From positions 194,398-258,397 of the forward strand of contig CAUYUJ010009513.1 in assembly GCA_963575745.1 (NCBI GenBank): a stretch of DNA of 64,000 bases. Direction: 5' to 3'. Made by a program: the position numbers and the translations under genes. The notes under the pieces are model-generated. The model saw nothing but the letters and a program-made list of their open reading frames with translations, was not told the DNA's origin and did no database searches. Source of the DNA: Prorocentrum cordatum. Lineage: Eukaryota > Sar > Dinophyceae > Prorocentrales > Prorocentraceae. This document shows, in pieces, positions 40,999 through 51,231 of this stretch; position 1 is the first letter of the stretch, and every line of letters starts with the position of its first letter.

Positions 40999-42030
40999 AA
41001 AACCTCTGCGGCCAGGGCTTCATCGGGGGGCGGCGGGCGGTCTCTCTCTCTCTCTCGCGCCTCCAGCCGAGCACGCCGCCGCGGCCTCTGCCCGCCGCCG
41101 CCGCGTGCCCCCTCGGATGCGCTGCCCGTCGGTCGGAGGAAGTGGGCAGACACCTGGAGCAGATTGGGGTGCCGGTCGACTGACGGGGCCCAGGGACACA
41201 TCAACGAATCAACACTCATCCCCAGATCCCACGCATTTTCCAATATCTTCTGGGTTTGCGTCTTCCCTCCCACTTCCCACAGTTTCCCACATATTACGGG
41301 GAATCGACGCTTCTTTGTGTCTGTGTAGTCTTTCACCTCCTGATCGACTTTTGGAGTACCAAGGCGTCTAAAGTAGATTGCGACTTGTGCATCCAAAAAT
41401 ACCTACTTGCAGCGACCGACGGGTAATGGCACCAGTGGCCGCGAAAGAGTGCACGACTGCAGATAGTCGGGGGACCCCAGAAGCGTCCCAGGCCCAAGGT
41501 GTCCGCAGCTGTTCGCTCCATTTCGGGGTCCCTTTGGATCTGGACCTCGTGAGGGGGTGCTCTGGAGGCCGTTGAGGCCCCCCTACAAATCCAGGGGACA
41601 ACTTGGGCCAGGGACACCTCTGGCAACGCCCGACGATGCTCCTAGAGGCAGACTAGTCCAGCGCGTTGCGCTATCGACTGGTCCAGCGCGTTGCGCTGTT
41701 CATACAAACAGGCGCACTCACACATTTGGCGTCAGCCTCTTGAGATACGCTTTGACGTCCTCCTGCATCGTGGAGGTGACCTGAAAAAACGCCTCCGAGC
41801 CCGACACCTCTGGGCGGGGCGCAGAGAGAGAGACTGGACGAAGGTGGGAGGCCTTCTGGGAAAGCTCCTGCACAGAAGAGGGGTGGGTCGGGGGGTGGGA
41901 ACCTCGAAGATGGCGCCCCCTTTTGGGGGCTCTTAACGCAGGAAAGCCGCCAGAACGTGTTCACCAGCGTGGGCCCAACGCAGTAAGTGATTGCGCAGCG
42001 GATGTGGAAGCGAAGCTGTGCAAGCGATGA
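40999..42030. other. Unassigned spacer
   Basis: A (CT)n run near 41,040 and a repeated CCAGCGCGTTGCGCT at 41,658 and 41,682. No gene supported. Confidence 0.35.
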
Positions 42031-42340
42031 AGTGTAAGCTATGCTGTGTAAGCGTTGCTGTGAGAGCTCTGTGGTGCAAGCTATGTTGTGCAAGCTGTGT
42101 TGTGGACGCTATGGTGTGCGAGCTATGTGGTTCTTGAGCCGTGTGCTCTAAGATGTGATCCGTGATGCTTTGTGATGTTGTGCACGGTGTGCTCTGAGAT
42201 GTGTATGCCACGAGGTGCACCCTGTGGAACGCAAAGGCGGTGTGAGTTCTGTGCAGTGCGAACTGCGCGTGGCAAGGCTGTGTGGTGCAAGCTGCGCGTG
42301 TGCCGCAAGCTGTGCTGTGCAAGCTGCGTGAGGCGGCAGC
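42030..42340 (+). repeat. GTGCAAGCTGTGTTGT-type minisatellite
   Basis: Units of about 15 bp (gtgtaagcgttgct, gtgcaagctatgtt, gtgcaagctgcgcg). The minus ORF rich in Ala-Gln-His-Ser-Thr is repeat-derived. Confidence 0.75.
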
Positions 42341-42684
42341 GCACGGGGCGGCCACGAGCGGCGGCCGCCGGCACTACGACGTGGCGAGACCGCGAGGAAC
42401 AGAGCGTCAACGCACGGGCCGACCCCGCGGCGCCCCCGAGCGGGCACACGGGCGCCAGCGTCCACAGACAGGGGCCCGATGACCACACTCACGAGGTGAC
42501 AAAGAATCAAGGCACCACGGGGTCAGAGGAGACATGGGCAAATCATGAAGATAGAATGGTTCAAACCACAAATAACGAACCGAAATCTCTCCGTTTGATA
42601 CTCACGTGACACCTATCCGAAATTCCTGAAGAAAGTTAAAAATACGAGCATCTGTCGATGCAAACCATGCTTCGGGAATCGAAG

Positions 42685-42830
42685 GACTCGGCCTCGCGGA
42701 CCCCTGGAGTGTCCAAGAGGGGTTGGAAGACGGCTCCAGAGGCCCTCAAGACACTCAAGATTACCCAAGATGGCCCCAATATCGCCCAAGATGGCCTCCA
42801 GACGGCCCAGGTGAGGCGAGGTGGCTTCTT
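42685..42830 (+). repeat. Degenerate CCCAAGATGGCC-type minisatellite, block 3
   Basis: CAAGATTACCCAAGATGGCC, AATATCGCCCAAGATGGCCT and related units. Confidence 0.65.
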
Positions 42831-43575
42831 TGTCACATAGGAGGCCACCTCATCGCCCTGCCCCTTTCCGCCACATTCGACGTCGCAGTTTAATCGTGAC
42901 GTGGGTACCCAGATCTCTCGACCTCATCGGCGCTACCACTTTGTTCTGAAGGGATCTTTCTCCGACCGCCCCCTGGGGGCCGATTGGGGAACAGCACCTC
43001 CGGCCGCCTCGATTTGTCGACGCCTGGATGTCTGGGCCCGGGTGTCAAAATCGAAAACCGGACCCGTCTTGGGGTCTGGCCAGCATTTCTGCACGGACTC
43101 AGCCGTCGCGACGAGGGCGCCCCATGCGTTTCGAAAACATCCCAAAGTATTCGATATCCTCGAACCTCGTCGTCGCCGGGCATCCTCGGGGCCCCGCCCG
43201 ACGGATTTCCAGGCCGATCCAGTCATGGCGACGAGAAATCTCCAAGAGTCCCAAGAAGAACGAAACACTCCAACTTACGCTGCTTCCAGCGATCTCCACA
43301 GGAGAACGCGATGCAGGAAACCCAGGGAACACCAAGGCACTTGCGGCCTGGCGGCCGCGGTCTGCAGTCGTCATCCGTCGAAACGCATGGCGGGATACCC
43401 AGGGAGTACCAGGTCCTTTGCGGCCGCGGTATGCAGGGTGTTCGAGGCTGGTCGGGCGCCCCTTCCTCTAAATCCCGCAGCCCCAACCTGTGGGCTGGGA
43501 ACAAGATCCGATCCTTGACGACTTACCTTGACAAAGGAAAGAAGGCACAGCGGCACAAACATCCGAAATTCCTCG
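42831..43575. other. Unassigned spacer
   Basis: Several 100-225-codon ORFs in overlapping frames, none with a recognisable domain; mutual overlap argues against all. Confidence 0.3.
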
Positions 43576-43578
43576 GAG

Positions 43579-43677
43579 GTCCGCGCGGACTTCTTGGATC
43601 GGCGCTGCACCCCCCTCCCTGGCGCGCGGAGCGCGCCGGTGGCGGCCCAGCGCCGACCTAAGAGGACCCGCGCGGAC
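43579..43677. mobile_element. Foldback repeat family L, copy 3
   Basis: GTCCGCGCGGACTTCTTGGA TCGGCGCTG returns as CAGCGCCGACCTAAGAGGAC then CCGCGCGGAC. Arms of about 29 bp with few mismatches; the centre is a GGCGCGC/GCGCGCC palindrome. Confidence 0.85.
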
Positions 43678-43699
43678 ATGGAGAAATCATGTCTATGCA

Positions 43700-43955
43700 C
43701 GTGTTGGTCCTTCGGTTTGGGCGATGCCGCGATCCGACGGTTCTCCGCGCCGCCGCGCCTCCTCGGGGCCCAGGGTGTCCTGCTGCCGCACCTCCCCGGC
43801 AGAGACCTCGGCGTTGACGCACGCGGGCTCCACGAGGGCGCCGGCCACGAGCTCGGCCGCGTCCCCCCGCGAGATGCGCCGCAGGCCAGCGCGGCCCGCT
43901 GCGCCGGCGCACAGCGGCAGGCCCTGGACGCAGTCCTGGGACGACGGCCGGCGGT
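43700..43955 (-). CDS. GC3-saturated exon candidate, unknown protein
   Basis: One minus frame has almost only G/C third positions and reads CVQGLPLCAGAAGRAGLRRI, SRGDAAELVAGALVEPACVN and AEVSAGEVRQQDTLGPEEAR. Composition differs sharply from the flanking GGA repeat and spacer. No domain recognised. The upstream end merges into (GGA)n, so the exon probably begins at an acceptor near 43,955. The true 3-prime boundary is unknown; the in-frame TAG is near 43,695. Confidence 0.4.
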
Positions 43956-43974
43956 GTGAAGAAGGGCCACCCTG

Positions 43975-44130
43975 AGGAGGAGGAGGAGGAGGAGGAGGAG
44001 GAGGAGGAGGAGGAGGAGGAGGAGGAGGAGGGGGAGCGAGGAGGAGGGGGAGCGAGGAGGAGGAGGACGAGGACGAGGAGGAGGAGGAGGAGGAGAAGGA
44101 TGCGGAAGAGGAGGAGGAGGAGGAGATCCT
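43975..44130 (+). repeat. (GGA)n polypurine tract
   Basis: Pure GGA for about 50 bp, then GGA with GAC and GCG interruptions. Confidence 0.95.
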
Positions 44131-44253
44131 GGTTTCGGACCCCAGGACCCTCACGGATCGGCCCCTCTCGAAAAATGCAACAACAAAAAATTTGGGTCTA
44201 GAGCTCTGGTCGCGATTCTTTGCAAAGTTGCATCTGTTCGCCATGACGGAACT

Positions 44254-44397
44254 CAGGGCTGAACCTGAACGGTGTTTTTCGTCTTCGTTTTGTTTTCGTT
44301 TTCCCTGGTTTTGTCTTCAATCCACCACTACCGCAAAACGAAATCGAAACGAAAACGGCCCACGAAATCGCCAAAACACCGTTTAGGTCCAGCCCTG
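44254..44397. mobile_element. Foldback element with TTTTCGTT-rich arms
   Basis: CAGGGCTGAACCTGAACGGT and GTTTTCGTTTTCC on the left return as GAAAACGGCC, AACACCGTTTAGGTCCAGCC and CTG on the right. Arms of roughly 60 bp, moderately diverged. Confidence 0.7.
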
Positions 44398-45305
44398 ACG
44401 AAACTCAGGAAGGACCAGCTCGATGCACGCCGCCTCGCTTGCCAGTGTGCGCGGGAGTGTGCGACAACTGGTCTGGTTAACCACATGGTGGGACCCGCGC
44501 GCAGTCCTGCACCACCGCGATGGGGTACATTCCGCCAGGGTGCTCGTTGACGCCTTTCACCTTCCCCGCCGCCGTCGCCGCCGTAGTCGCCGCGGTCACC
44601 GTGGCCGCCGCCGCCGCCCCTGTCGTTGTCGCGCTGCCGCTGCCGCCATCGCGCCGCCGCCGCCGTCGCCGTCGCCTTCGCCGTCGCCGTCTTCGCTCAG
44701 CCTTCCAAGCTCGTTGACGCTCCTCATGTTTTTTGTTCCACAAATGAAACGACGAAGGATGAGAAGGAGGAGGAGGACGAGAAACCTCACGCGAGAGGAC
44801 AAGGCGGCCTCACTGTAGCAGGAATGCGCGGGCCACCCGCGCGGCAACCGCCGCGAGGAGGCAGATGGCCCGCACGCGAGACCTGGCGCGGGCAGTTTGC
44901 GCGCCAATGTCCCCTTCGTCGAGCCCGTCCTGCGACGGGGCACGGGTGGCAAAGAGAAAGATGAACACTTCCGGACGGGGCTGGCCCTTCCTCGGAATGC
45001 GGAGCCTTTGGAGGCCTCCGGAGCTTGGAGGCCTCCGACGGCCTCCTGAGGCCTACGGCAGAATCCTTCAGCGGTCGACAGCAGCCTGAGAACGGGCGTG
45101 TGCTCCTACATGCGGAGCTTGGACGAAAAACTAAAAATATGCACTGCGTGGAGCTCCCCATATGCGCATATATTAGCATGGGCCTGTCCGCCGCAAGCGT
45201 CTAGGCGCTATAGTTTTCGAATTTTCACGGGCTTGCTGATTGACAGTCTGGAAGTGAATCCAAATGTGAACGAACTGGAGTGTGAATGAGTCTCCGTAGT
45301 ACGAG
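44398..45305. other. Spacer with a (GCC)n/(CGT)n stretch at 44.56-44.70 kb
   Basis: The triplet stretch creates Ala- and Arg-rich frames. A partial family D-like end (GTGCTCCTACATGCGGAGC) sits near 45,098. No gene supported. Confidence 0.4.
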
Positions 45306-45309
45306 CGCG

Positions 45310-45770
45310 TCTCTGCGCATGAGCCTAAGGCCTCCTGGGGCCTCCTGAAACCTCCGTGGCCTTCCTGTGGCCTCCGGGAGCATCGTGGGGCCTCCTGTGG
45401 CCTGTTGGGGCTTCATGTGGCCTCCTGAAGCCTCCAGGGGCCTCGTGTGGCCGCCTGGAGCCTCCTGGGGCCTCCTGGGGAGGATTCGGGCCCCAGGAGC
45501 TCAATCTATAGGAACAGACGCATAAAAGAACACTACGGATTGGTGCCTTCCGGGGCCTCCTGGTGCATCCTGGCGCTTCCTGTGGCCTCCTGTGGCCTCC
45601 TGTGCAATCCTGGAGCATCCTGGAGCCTTCTGGAGCCTTCTGGACCCCCTTGGGGGTTCCTGGAGCCTCCTGGAGCCTCCAGTGGCCTCTTGTGGCGTCC
45701 TGATGCCTCCTGGTACGTCCTGGTACCTCCTGATACCTCCTGCTGGAGCCTCCTGTGGCATCCTGAAGAG
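45310..45770 (-). repeat. GCCTCCTGGGGCCTCCTG-type minisatellite, block 4
   Basis: About 35 units of 10-12 bp (ctcctgtggc, ctcctggagc). Related in style to the CCCAAGATGG blocks. Confidence 0.85.
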
Positions 45771-45857
45771 GATCCGTGCCCACGAGTTTGGCCAGGAAAA
45801 TCAACAAACAGCTCCAGACATCCTCAAAATCTGGCCCCATGGGGGGCGAAAGTGAGT

Positions 45858-46190
45858 GCCTCGCTCGAGACATCCTCCAAATCTGCTCCGAAAGCGGAGG
45901 ATGTTGAGCACCGAGCCAGGCACCCCGCTCGAGACATCCCCCCATTGTGGCGCGAACGGAGGAACGCAATACCCCATGGCGGCTTCCCCTTGGGTGTGCT
46001 GAAATCATCGCCTCTCTCGAGACATCCTCCAAATCTGCTCCGCACGCGTAGGATGCTGAGCACCAACACAGACAAACCGCTCAAGACATCCCCGCCATTT
46101 TGGCGCGAACGGAAGCCGTGCCATACCCCCTGGCGGCTCCCCCGGGTTGCTGAAACCCGCGCCTCGCTCGAGACATTCTCAGAATTTGCT
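45858..46190 (+). repeat. Tandem repeat, period about 152 bp
   Basis: GCCTCGCTCGAGACATCCTC at 45,858, 46,010 and 46,161; each full unit also has a second half with GACATCCCC.CCATT and TGGCGCGAACGGA. About two and a quarter units. Confidence 0.85.
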
Positions 46191-46209
46191 CCGCCATCAT
46201 CATCACCAC

Positions 46210-46261
<52 letters not shown>

Positions 46262-46440
46262 GTCATAATCAGCAGCAGCAGCAGCAGCGGCAGCATCAGC
46301 ATGATCAACATCATGATCAGCATCATCATCAGCATCATCATCACCACCATCATCACCACCATTTATCACAATCATGGCCATCACCATCAGCGTTATCATC
46401 ATCACCATCATCATCGTCATCATCATACTCTGAGTGAGAT
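46190..46440 (+). repeat. (ATC)n/(CAC)n microsatellite
   Basis: Long ATC array with AGC and CAC variants; poly-His/Ser/Asp/Met frames are artefacts. Confidence 0.95.
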
Positions 46441-46795
46441 GTGGAAGAGAAGGAGGAGGGGAGGAGGTGACCTGAAGGAGTCGGCCCGGTCAGAGTAAAA
46501 ACAATAACCCCATCCTTTGGATATGGGGAAATAATCAAAAAAGGTTCCCATGTGGGCAAAAAATGGCGAAACATCGTCCCCATACATTTTTCGCTTGTTT
46601 GAATCTTCTTCCTGCAGAGGGACACGCCCCATTTAACATAACCCCCCTGAAGCAGAACCGCATCGGGTGAAGACGACCTGGGACAGACCCATCGGGCGCA
46701 GGCCCGCAGAAAACCTGCGGCCGCAACGCCTTGCGACGAGGCGAGAAAGCGAGAGCTCCTCCGTATCCTCAGGTGCGCCTTTCTTCCCACGAGCG
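46441..46795. other. Spacer with a partial family D end
   Basis: TCTTCTTCCTGCAGAGGGAC near 46,607 resembles the right end of family D. Nothing else recognised. Confidence 0.4.
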
Positions 46796-46802
46796 CCTCT
46801 GT

Positions 46803-46974
46803 TGGGCCTGTAGTCCACCACCACCACCACCATAAGTTTGAGGGGGAGGAGGTCCTCCTCCTCCCCCTCCTCCTCCTCCTCCTCCACCTCTTCGTCGTCG
46901 TCGTCCTCCTCCTCCTCCTCCTCCTTTCCCCCTCCAACTTATGGTGGTGGTGGTGGTGGAAAACAAGCCCTTCA
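46803..46974. mobile_element. Foldback repeat family C, copy 3
   Basis: Left TTGGGCCTGTAGTCCACCAC and CATAAGTTTGAGGGGGAGGA; right CCCCCTCCAACTTATGGTGG and GAAAACAAGCCC. Interior CTCC/CGT triplets. Flanked by GCCTCTG on both sides, a likely target duplication. Confidence 0.9.
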
Positions 46975-47092
46975 GCCTCTGCTGAGTAGATCCGGTCGGC
47001 TATGCTTCTGCGACGTCAGCCCGAGGGGCCTGCGCGACGCCTGCGAGCACTCCCTGGGGCATCGCGCAGCCTGCCTGAGCCCACAGCCGGAG

Positions 47093-47252
47093 CTCGACCA
47101 CAAGAAACCGCCCACAAGAAGCCAAATCCTGTGACCCCAGGACGTCCACCGACTTCTGGTGTGGGGACGCCACGCCTTCCATCGCAAAACCATCGAAACC
47201 AAAGAGACCCAGGGCACCCTTGAGGCAAGCAGGGTGTTTCTTGGCATGGTTT
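47093..47252 (+). mobile_element. Dispersed repeat family E, copy 1
   Basis: CGACCACAAGAAACC..CCACAAGAA, GACCCCAGGACGTC, CCATCGCAAAACCATCGAA and GGCAAGCAGGGTGTTTCTTGG; the ends are inverted (CAAGAAAC/GTTTCTTG). Copies at 49,470 and 56,061. Confidence 0.8.
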
Positions 47253-47259
47253 TCTCCAT

Positions 47260-48150
47260 TGTATGAATGGCACAACGCCGTAGGGAAGCCATCAGCGTGT
47301 TACACCAGGCCTTCGGACAGACGAGAGAAGGCGTTGCACGGGCGCTTGCCTTGGGAACATTTGGCGGCGCGTTTCGAGACGGGGTGTGGCCCCCCCCCCA
47401 ACACTCGGCGCCGTCGATCAAAACCAGAGGACTCCCCTGCCCCCCAACCCCCCCTCCCGAACCCCCCCCCCTCCCCTTCAAAGGCTTGGGGGGCTTGAAC
47501 CCCCCACCCCGCCCCGGCGGCCGCCAGCAGCGCCGACGGCGGGGACGCAGCCACGATGACCAGAGGCAGCCCAAGGGAGGGGGGAGGGGTTCAACCCCCC
47601 CCCCCCCCCAGGCGCCGAGCCGGTTCCAACCACCCCCCCTCCAAGCGACCACAGAACGCGCTAGCTCTTTCGGACATACACAAGCACAAACGAAGGAGCA
47701 ACACTCTGAGGGCTACAAGCGGCAGCGTGTCGGCGATGCTCTTTCCCCTTCCGAGGTGCAGTTTTTAGTCGGCGGGGGATGGGGGGGCGGGGACGCGGGG
47801 TTGCCGCGCTGCGCGGTGGTTCCGCGCTGGCGGACTTTCGCAGACAAGAGGCGCGGCGGGGGCTGTTCGCCCCCCCCCCCCCCTGGTCTGTCCGGGCGCC
47901 GCGGGCAGAACAAGCACGGCGGGCATCGCCTCGGGCCTCGGGCCGTCGCGGCCTCTGGGCAAGAGCTGGGCGCCCCAAACTTCACTTGCGGTGACATGTG
48001 GCATCGAAATCCCCTTAAGGACCTCACCGCACAGTCCGTCACCGCACCGCACTGGGACCTCGAAGGCCCCCCGCCCCAGGTGTCCTCGGAGAACGACCCG
48101 AGTCCGAAAACCGTGCGGTCTCCACGAAAAGTCCCCAAGGACTCTCGCCA
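47260..48150. other. GC-rich spacer with C/G homopolymers
   Basis: C14 near 47,597 and C13 near 47,870; an inverted GGGGGGCTTGAACCCCCC-type pair near 47,490 and 47,590. No gene supported. Confidence 0.35.
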
Positions 48151-48245
48151 CAAGCATGTGTGAGGCCCCAGAGGTCCAAGAGTGTGGCCACAGCACCATG
48201 TGTGGCCACAAAACCATGTGTGAGGCCCCAGGAGGCCCGAAAGGG
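48150..48245 (+). repeat. CATGTGTGAGGCCCCAG/GTGTGGCCACA short tandem units
   Basis: Three to four units of 20-30 bp built from the same words. Confidence 0.7.
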
Positions 48246-48397
48246 ACGGGGCGCGACCGTGTCCAGCCCCACCGGGGCAGTCAGAAACGAGACCGTGGGG
48301 GGAGAGTAGAAGCTGGTCCTGGAGATGGGGTCGGGGGTTCTCGGGGGCCCACGTCGGGAAACATGGTGACGTCCGTCGGAGCGGCACGCCAGGGGGG

Positions 48398-48490
48398 AGG
48401 AGCAGGAGGAGGAGGAGGAGGAGGAGGAGGAGGAGGAGGAGGAGGAAGGAGGAGGAGGGAGGAGGAGGAGGAGGAGGACAGGGAGGAGGG
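48398..48490 (+). repeat. (GGA)n tract
   Basis: Nearly pure GGA for 90 bp. Confidence 0.95.
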
Positions 48491-48956
48491 GGGGCTCTGA
48501 TGTGGGACTGCCCCTCTCTGGGGGGGGGCCGTGGGCAGGCGGGCCCTCGTCTGCACGGCCAGAGAGGGCGGATCTGGGGCGCAGGGGCGGGGTCGCTGGA
48601 TCGGGGGGGGGAGCTGGTGGTGGGGGGGGAGGAGTGCGAGCAGCCGAGCGGGGAGGGGGGGCGGGAGGGGCAGACAGGGGTGGGTGGGCGGGAGGGGAGG
48701 TGCCCAGGAGGAGGAGCGGTCACCGAGGAAGCGATGTCAGCTCCCTCGCTCCTCCAAGGCAGGCCCCTCTCTGGAGCGCGCGGGTCGATTTCTCGCTCGG
48801 CACACTGCGCGGCCCCCAGATGTCCCGATTCTCTCCCCAGGTCCAGACCGAGAGAAAAAGGTCTGCCGCTGGAGATCTGGAAAATTCGAGTGGGACACCC
48901 GTTGGCCGGCAGGCTTTCGGGCACGAGGTGGGTGGCGAGGGGAGGAAGGGGGGTAA

Positions 48957-49470
48957 TCGGCCGAGGCCCAGAACCTTGATCAGGGTGTACGCCAGGCCGC
49001 TCTCGACGACTGCCTGCATGGCTGTGCCCGCCGAGCTGCTGAGAGGCTCTGCGATCTCGTCCTCCGCCTCCAGGGGAAGCCGCGCAGAACAAGGAAGAGC
49101 AGACGGCCTAAAGACCTTCTACCCCAACATCCCACGCTGGAAGACCTGGCGCTGTTTTCCGCCTGGACAGTCGACAGCAACAACTCAGTGCATCAACCTG
49201 GCGCCCGCGGAGGGGTCCAGGCCCCTGGGGGCCCATGTGACGACGCAGTTCACGACGGTCGAGGCGTCCTGTGGCCAGCCGACCTGCCTCTCGCGAAAGG
49301 CCGGCGCCCCTGGAGGGCCCCGAAGGCCCCACACGGACGCCCAGGGGCTGGGGGCGCAGGCCGCCCCCCGCAGGCAGGCTCAGGCCACCCTCGGCAGACC
49401 CGTCGGAGCACCGTCGCGCCGCCTCGCGGGGCGCCCCCCCCCGGGGGGGCTGGCTCGTCACAGTGGAGGC
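48957..49470 (+). CDS. Exon-like open frame, unknown protein
   Basis: After TAA at about 48,954 one plus frame stays open to a stop near 49,562. Its first 90 codons look protein-like: LDQGVRQAALDDCLHGCARR, AAERLCDLVLRLQGKPRR, KDLLPQHPTLEDLALFSAWT. After about 49,190 it becomes Gly/Pro/Arg-rich and runs into a family E repeat. Possibly an exon of 48,960-49,190 with a downstream intron. No domain recognised. Confidence 0.3.
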
Positions 49471-49628
49471 CAGTCCACAAGAAACCTTCCACAAGGAAGG
49501 CCAGCCCTGAGACCCCAGGACGTCTATGGATCTTGGGTGTGGGACCGGCACGCCTGCTATAGCAAGGCCATCGAAGCCCAAGAAACCCAGGGCACCCTGG
49601 AGGCAAGCAGGGTGCTTCTTGGCGGGGG
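49470..49628 (+). mobile_element. Dispersed repeat family E, copy 2
   Basis: CAGTCCACAAGAAACCTTCC to GGCAAGCAGGGTGCTTCTTGG; same blocks as copy 1. Confidence 0.8.
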
Positions 49629-50050
49629 TCTCCGCTGCACCCCAAACTGCCCATTGCGGGGAGCACCCCGGGCGGACTCTGGCAGGAAGCGAGCGACGGC
49701 CTGGCAGAACTGGATGTCCTCTGGACCTCGGGGCTCTCCTTCACCGGGACCAGCTTGGTTCGCCCAGAGCCGTCTTCGACGGTCTCGGGGGCCGCCGTGG
49801 TGTCCGGACCCCTCCCCTCCTCTGGCCCACCTGGGGGGGGGGCTGTACGTGCGCAGCCCTGCGGGAAGACGGAGCCGCACGCGCTTGGATGCACACGCGG
49901 CAGGCCTGCGTGCGGGGCACCCGCCGTGCCCCGCTGCCTCGCCCCGTCGGGCCATGCCGTGCGCATGTATCCGCCTCCCCCTGCGCGTTGTCCGACGAGA
50001 TGGCTCTCTCCGCGCGCGGCCACCGGGGAGGTCCCGGCCCCTTCCCCGGG
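49629..50050. other. Unassigned GC-rich spacer
   Basis: No gene or repeat copy supported. Confidence 0.35.
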
Positions 50051-50054
50051 GCAA

Positions 50055-50185
50055 GTTTCCCGCCTCCTCCGCCTCCTCCTCTTCCTCCTCCGCCTCCTCC
50101 TCAAGTTCCTCCTCCTCCTCCTCCTCTTCAAGTTCCTCCCCCTCCTCCTCCTGTTCCTCCTCCTCCTCCATTTTCTCCTCCTGGG
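50055..50185 (+). repeat. (CTC)n/(TCC)n tract
   Basis: CTCCTCCTCTTCCTCC and similar over 130 bp. Confidence 0.85.
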
Positions 50186-50269
50186 GCACGGGGCTTGAGG
50201 ACGGGCCCGGGCCTAGATCGGTCAGGACGCCCAGATGGAAACAGGCAGACCGTCGCCGCGAGGGGGCTG

Positions 50270-50445
50270 GGGGGCGGCATGCGCACACCCTCTCGGGCCT
50301 CTCGGGAGCCGTACGCAGAGCTTCCTGTGGGCCTTGATCCTCGTGAGTGCCGAGGCGAGGCTGGGACGGCATGCGCGCACCCTCTTTATGGGCCATACCT
50401 GGAGCTTCTTTTTGGGGCGCTGCCTTAGTGAGGGAGGGGTGCGCC
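50270..50445 (+). repeat. Tandem pair of units related to the 51-kb satellite
   Basis: GGCATGCGCACACCCTCTCG and GGCATGCGCGCACCCTCTTT about 92 bp apart, each followed by GGGCC.TCC/ATACCTGGAGCTT style sequence. Confidence 0.55.
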
Positions 50446-50639
50446 GCGGTGAGGCTGGTTTGGACGTCGGAGACATGGGTCAGAAAAATCCGCCGATCCG
50501 GCGTGAGTTTCAAGGAGCCTAAGCTACAGCCTACGGCCTGAACTTCAGCTTTGCAAGGGGGGGGCGGGCGGGGGGGGCAACACACTGAAATCCGCAAAAT
50601 TCTCACCTCTGGGGCCAGAGCCCGAGACGGCCGCCAGAT

Positions 50640-51110
50640 ACTTTCCAGATGGATCAAGATGCACCCAAGATGGCCCAGGATGCCCTCCAAGACAAACCCA
50701 AAGAGGCCCAAACCATTGATTTTCTATATGCCTTAAAGGAGTGAGGCGCTTCATCTCGGCCTTCCGACGGCCCCAGAGGCCCCCAAGATCTCCCCGGAGA
50801 CCTCCAGGATGGCTATATGACGGCCCGAGAGGCTCGTGAGACGGTCCCAAGACGGCCCCATTGGCCTCCAAGACGGCCAAGACAGCCTCCAGACGGCCCT
50901 GAAGGGCCCCCAGGGCGTGCCCAGACGGCACAGCGAGGCGCCCAAGACGGCTTCCGACGGCGCCCGACGGGCCAGGAACGTCTCTGAGACAGCCAAAAAA
51001 AAACCAAAGAAGACCCCCAGAGGCTGAAAGACCCCCCCTCGAGAGGCCTCCTCCTACGACGGCCCCAAGAGGGCCCTCAGGCGGCCCCAGAGACCTCCAA
51101 GCCAACCGGA
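50640..51110 (+). repeat. Degenerate CCCAAGATGGCC-type minisatellite, block 5
   Basis: AAGATGCACCCAAGATGGCC, GAGACGGTCCCAAGACGGCC and similar units at 10-12 bp spacing. Confidence 0.7.
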
Positions 51111-51231
51111 GCACCAGCGGGAGCGACCAGGATGCGCGGCACTGGCCGGAGGCCACTACGATTGGCAGTCATCCTGGCGAGGGCCCCAACCCTGTGCAAT
51201 CGAGAGCACTGCAGTTGCGACTGTCGTCTTC

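Noticed and set aside
42030-42360. Ala/Gln/His/Ser-rich minus ORF
   Set aside because: Translation of the GTGCAAGCTGTGTT minisatellite.
47480-47610. GGGGGGCTTGAACCCCCC and AGGGGTTCAACCCCCC as a foldback element
   Set aside because: The match is mainly homopolymer G/C plus TTGAA or TTCAA; no further arm similarity.
48502-50337. 611-codon plus ORF
   Set aside because: Spans GC-rich spacer, a family E repeat and a TCC tract in a frame with no consistent coding bias; the shorter overlapping frame at 48.96-49.19 kb is the better candidate.
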